Positions 62,925-64,000 of a stretch of 64,000 nt of DNA are shown here, one piece after another (the stretch's first letter is position 1; each line of letters starts with the position of its first letter). The stretch is taken from contig OY969794.1 in NCBI GenBank assembly GCA_963703175.1, positions 682,001 through 746,000 on the forward strand. The letters run 5' to 3'. Source of the DNA: VRUE01 sp963703175 (GTDB lineage Bacteria; Actinomycetota; Thermoleophilia; Solirubrobacterales; 70-9). The position numbers and the translations under genes were made by a program. The notes beneath the pieces are model-generated. The model worked only from the letters and a program-made list of their open reading frames with translations. It ran no database searches and was not told the origin of the DNA.

Positions 62925-64000
62925 TCAGCCGACGCGAGTAGCCTGGCGCGCCGTCTTCTGGCGCTTGTTTTTGTCCAGCTCTACCTTGCGCAGGCGGACT
63001 GACTCCGGCGTCACTTCGATGCACTCGTCCTCGCGCAGGAACTCCAGCGCTGCTTCCAATGAGAGTCGTTTGGGCGGCTCGAGGCGGACGAGGATGTCAG
63101 CGCTGGCGGCGCGCACGTTGGTCTGGTGCTTCTCCTTGATCGCGTTGACGTCGAGATCGTCGGAGCGGGCGTTCTCGCCGACAACCATCCCTTCGTAGAC
63201 CTCCTCGCCGGGACCAATGAAGAGGGTGCCGCGGTCCTGCAAGTTCATCAGCGCGTGGCTGGCGCTGGAGCCGCGCCGATCCGCGACGAGCGAGCCGGTC
63301 GGGCGGGTGCGCAGCTCCCCCGCCCATGGCTCCCAGCGGTCGAAGACGTGGTGGAGGATCCCTGAGCCGCGGGTCTCGGTGAGGAACTCGGTGCGCAGGC
63401 CGATCAGCCCACGGGCCGGCACCAGGTAGTCCATCCGCACCCAGCCGGTCGAGTGGTTGACCATGTGGTCGAGGCGGCCCTTGCGCCCTGCCAGCAGCTG
63501 GGTGACCGCGCCGACGTACTCCTCGGGCACGTCGATCGCCAGTCGTTCGACCGGCTCATGGACCTTGCCGTCGACCTCACGGGTAATCACCCGTGGCTGA
63601 CCGGCGGTCAGCTCGAAGCCCTCGCGCCGCATCATCTCAAGCAGCACGACCAGCTGCAGCTCGCCGCGACCCTGCACCTCCCAGGCGTCGGGCCGCTCGG
63701 TGTCGGTAACCCGAATCGAGACGTTGCCGACTAGCTCGGCATCGAGCCGGTCGCGAACCTGCCGCGCGGTCAGTTTTTTGCCCTCGGTCCCGGCCAGCGG
63801 CGAGGTGTTGATCCCGACCACCATCGAGAGCGACGGTTCGTCGACCGCGATCACCGGCAGCGGCTGGGGGTCGTCCGGGTCGGCCAGCGTCTCGCCGATC
63901 GTCACCTCGGGCAGACCGGCGACGGCGATGATCTCGCCCGGCCCGGCCTCGGCGGCGGCAACCCGGTCGAGCGCCTCGGTCACGTAGAGCTCCGAGATCG
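62925..64000 (-). CDS. typA: Ribosome-associated GTPase BipA/TypA, C-terminal part (5' end outside window)
   Basis: The visible 357 or so residues cover the end of domain II, domains III and V and the C-terminal domain of BipA. The frame stays open to the window edge, where it reads ISELYVTEALDRVAAAEAGPG, matching the family. Landmarks: LSMVVGINTSPLAGTEGKKL, WEVQGRGELQLVVLLEMMRR, RKGRLDHMVNHSTGWVRMDY, VPARGLIGLRTEFLTETRGS and KEKHQTNVRAASADILVRLE. The GTPase domain is missing only because the window ends. BipA helps 50S subunit assembly and stress adaptation. It is convergent with the membrane-protein gene, 8 bp between stops. Confidence 0.95.
   Translation of the reverse strand, partial: ISELYVTEALDRVAAAEAGPGEIIAVAGLPEVTIGETLADPDDPQPLPVIAVDEPSLSMVVGINTSPLAGTEGKKLTARQVRDRLDAELVGNVSIRVTDTERPDAWEVQGRGELQLVVLLEMMRREGFELTAGQPRVITREVDGKVHEPVERLAIDVPEEYVGAVTQLLAGRKGRLDHMVNHSTGWVRMDYLVPARGLIGLRTEFLTETRGSGILHHVFDRWEPWAGELRTRPTGSLVADRRGSSASHALMNLQDRGTLFIGPGEEVYEGMVVGENARSDDLDVNAIKEKHQTNVRAASADILVRLEPPKRLSLEAALEFLREDECIEVTPESVRLRKVELDKNKRQKTARQATRVG

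Noticed and set aside
1..64000. CRISPR array
   Set aside because: No set of regularly spaced short direct repeats was seen; the repeats present are gene-sized units or dispersed palindromes.

Overview
The window is high-GC (low-to-mid 60s percent by eye) and looks like a chromosome segment of a deep-branching actinobacterium of the class Thermoleophilia, probably Solirubrobacterales. Four things point there: a mycobacterial-type methyltransferase/GH57/GT4 glucan cassette, paired ArsA-like ATPases, a type IV pilus locus without an outer-membrane secretin, and many secreted Cys-containing, collagen-like and propeller proteins of the kind that fill these genomes. This is inferred from protein content. 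No rRNA or tRNA gene was recognised.

Layout. 1-1.06 kb: the 3' part of an IS110-family transposase. 1.4-5.8 kb: glucan cassette (GT4, GH57, methyltransferase) divergent from a second methyltransferase. 5.8-9.5 kb: a DUF559 nuclease-like gene bracketed by two copies of a 38-bp palindrome, a class III nucleotide cyclase and a gamma-glutamyltransferase. 9.5-14.2 kb: ftsZ and parA on the minus strand, divergent from two ArsA/GET3-like ATPases. 14.3-17.1 kb: a secreted Cys protein, an unknown 541-residue protein and an HxlR regulator. 17.2-33.7 kb: a large type IV pilus locus, all on the minus strand (PilX-like protein, thioredoxin-like protein, pilB, pilT, pilC, a c-di-GMP-I riboswitch, pilA, a secreted propeller, two minor pilins, pilD, pilM, pilN, pilO and a pilO-coupled membrane protein). 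33.8-37.3 kb: an AbiE-like toxin-antitoxin pair between two paralogous winged-helix genes, with a duplicated gene scrap at one border. 37.4-40.8 kb: a secreted protein, a YihY membrane protein, the primary sigma factor with a terminator in its leader, and a small lipoprotein. 40.8-51.5 kb: four near-tandem paralogous secreted proteins, with two giant secreted proteins lying between the third and fourth copies. 51.8-55.7 kb: collagen-like protein, lipoproteins, an orphan sulfate-type binding protein and a frameshifted methyltransferase. 55.7-64 kb: GNAT protein, a second PilT, a DUF4143 ATPase, Bcp peroxiredoxin, two small unknowns, an acyl-CoA dehydrogenase behind a TetR-type operator, a membrane protein and the C-terminal part of BipA/TypA.

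How parts work together. The pilus genes form a complete monoderm machine: peptidase, platform, extension and retraction ATPases, alignment proteins, major pilin and several pilin-like tips. A c-di-GMP-I riboswitch precedes pilA, and the PilB N-terminus resembles the c-di-GMP-binding MshEN domain, so pilus output may be tied to c-di-GMP at RNA and protein level. The most unusual structure is the 38-bp palindrome family: two copies supply the start and stop codons of the DUF559 gene and a solo copy lies about 56 kb away, which suggests a nuclease-linked repeat element. Two further oddities are a related in-frame segment in the disordered N-termini of FtsZ and ParA, and evidence of gene conversion among the repeated secreted-protein genes.
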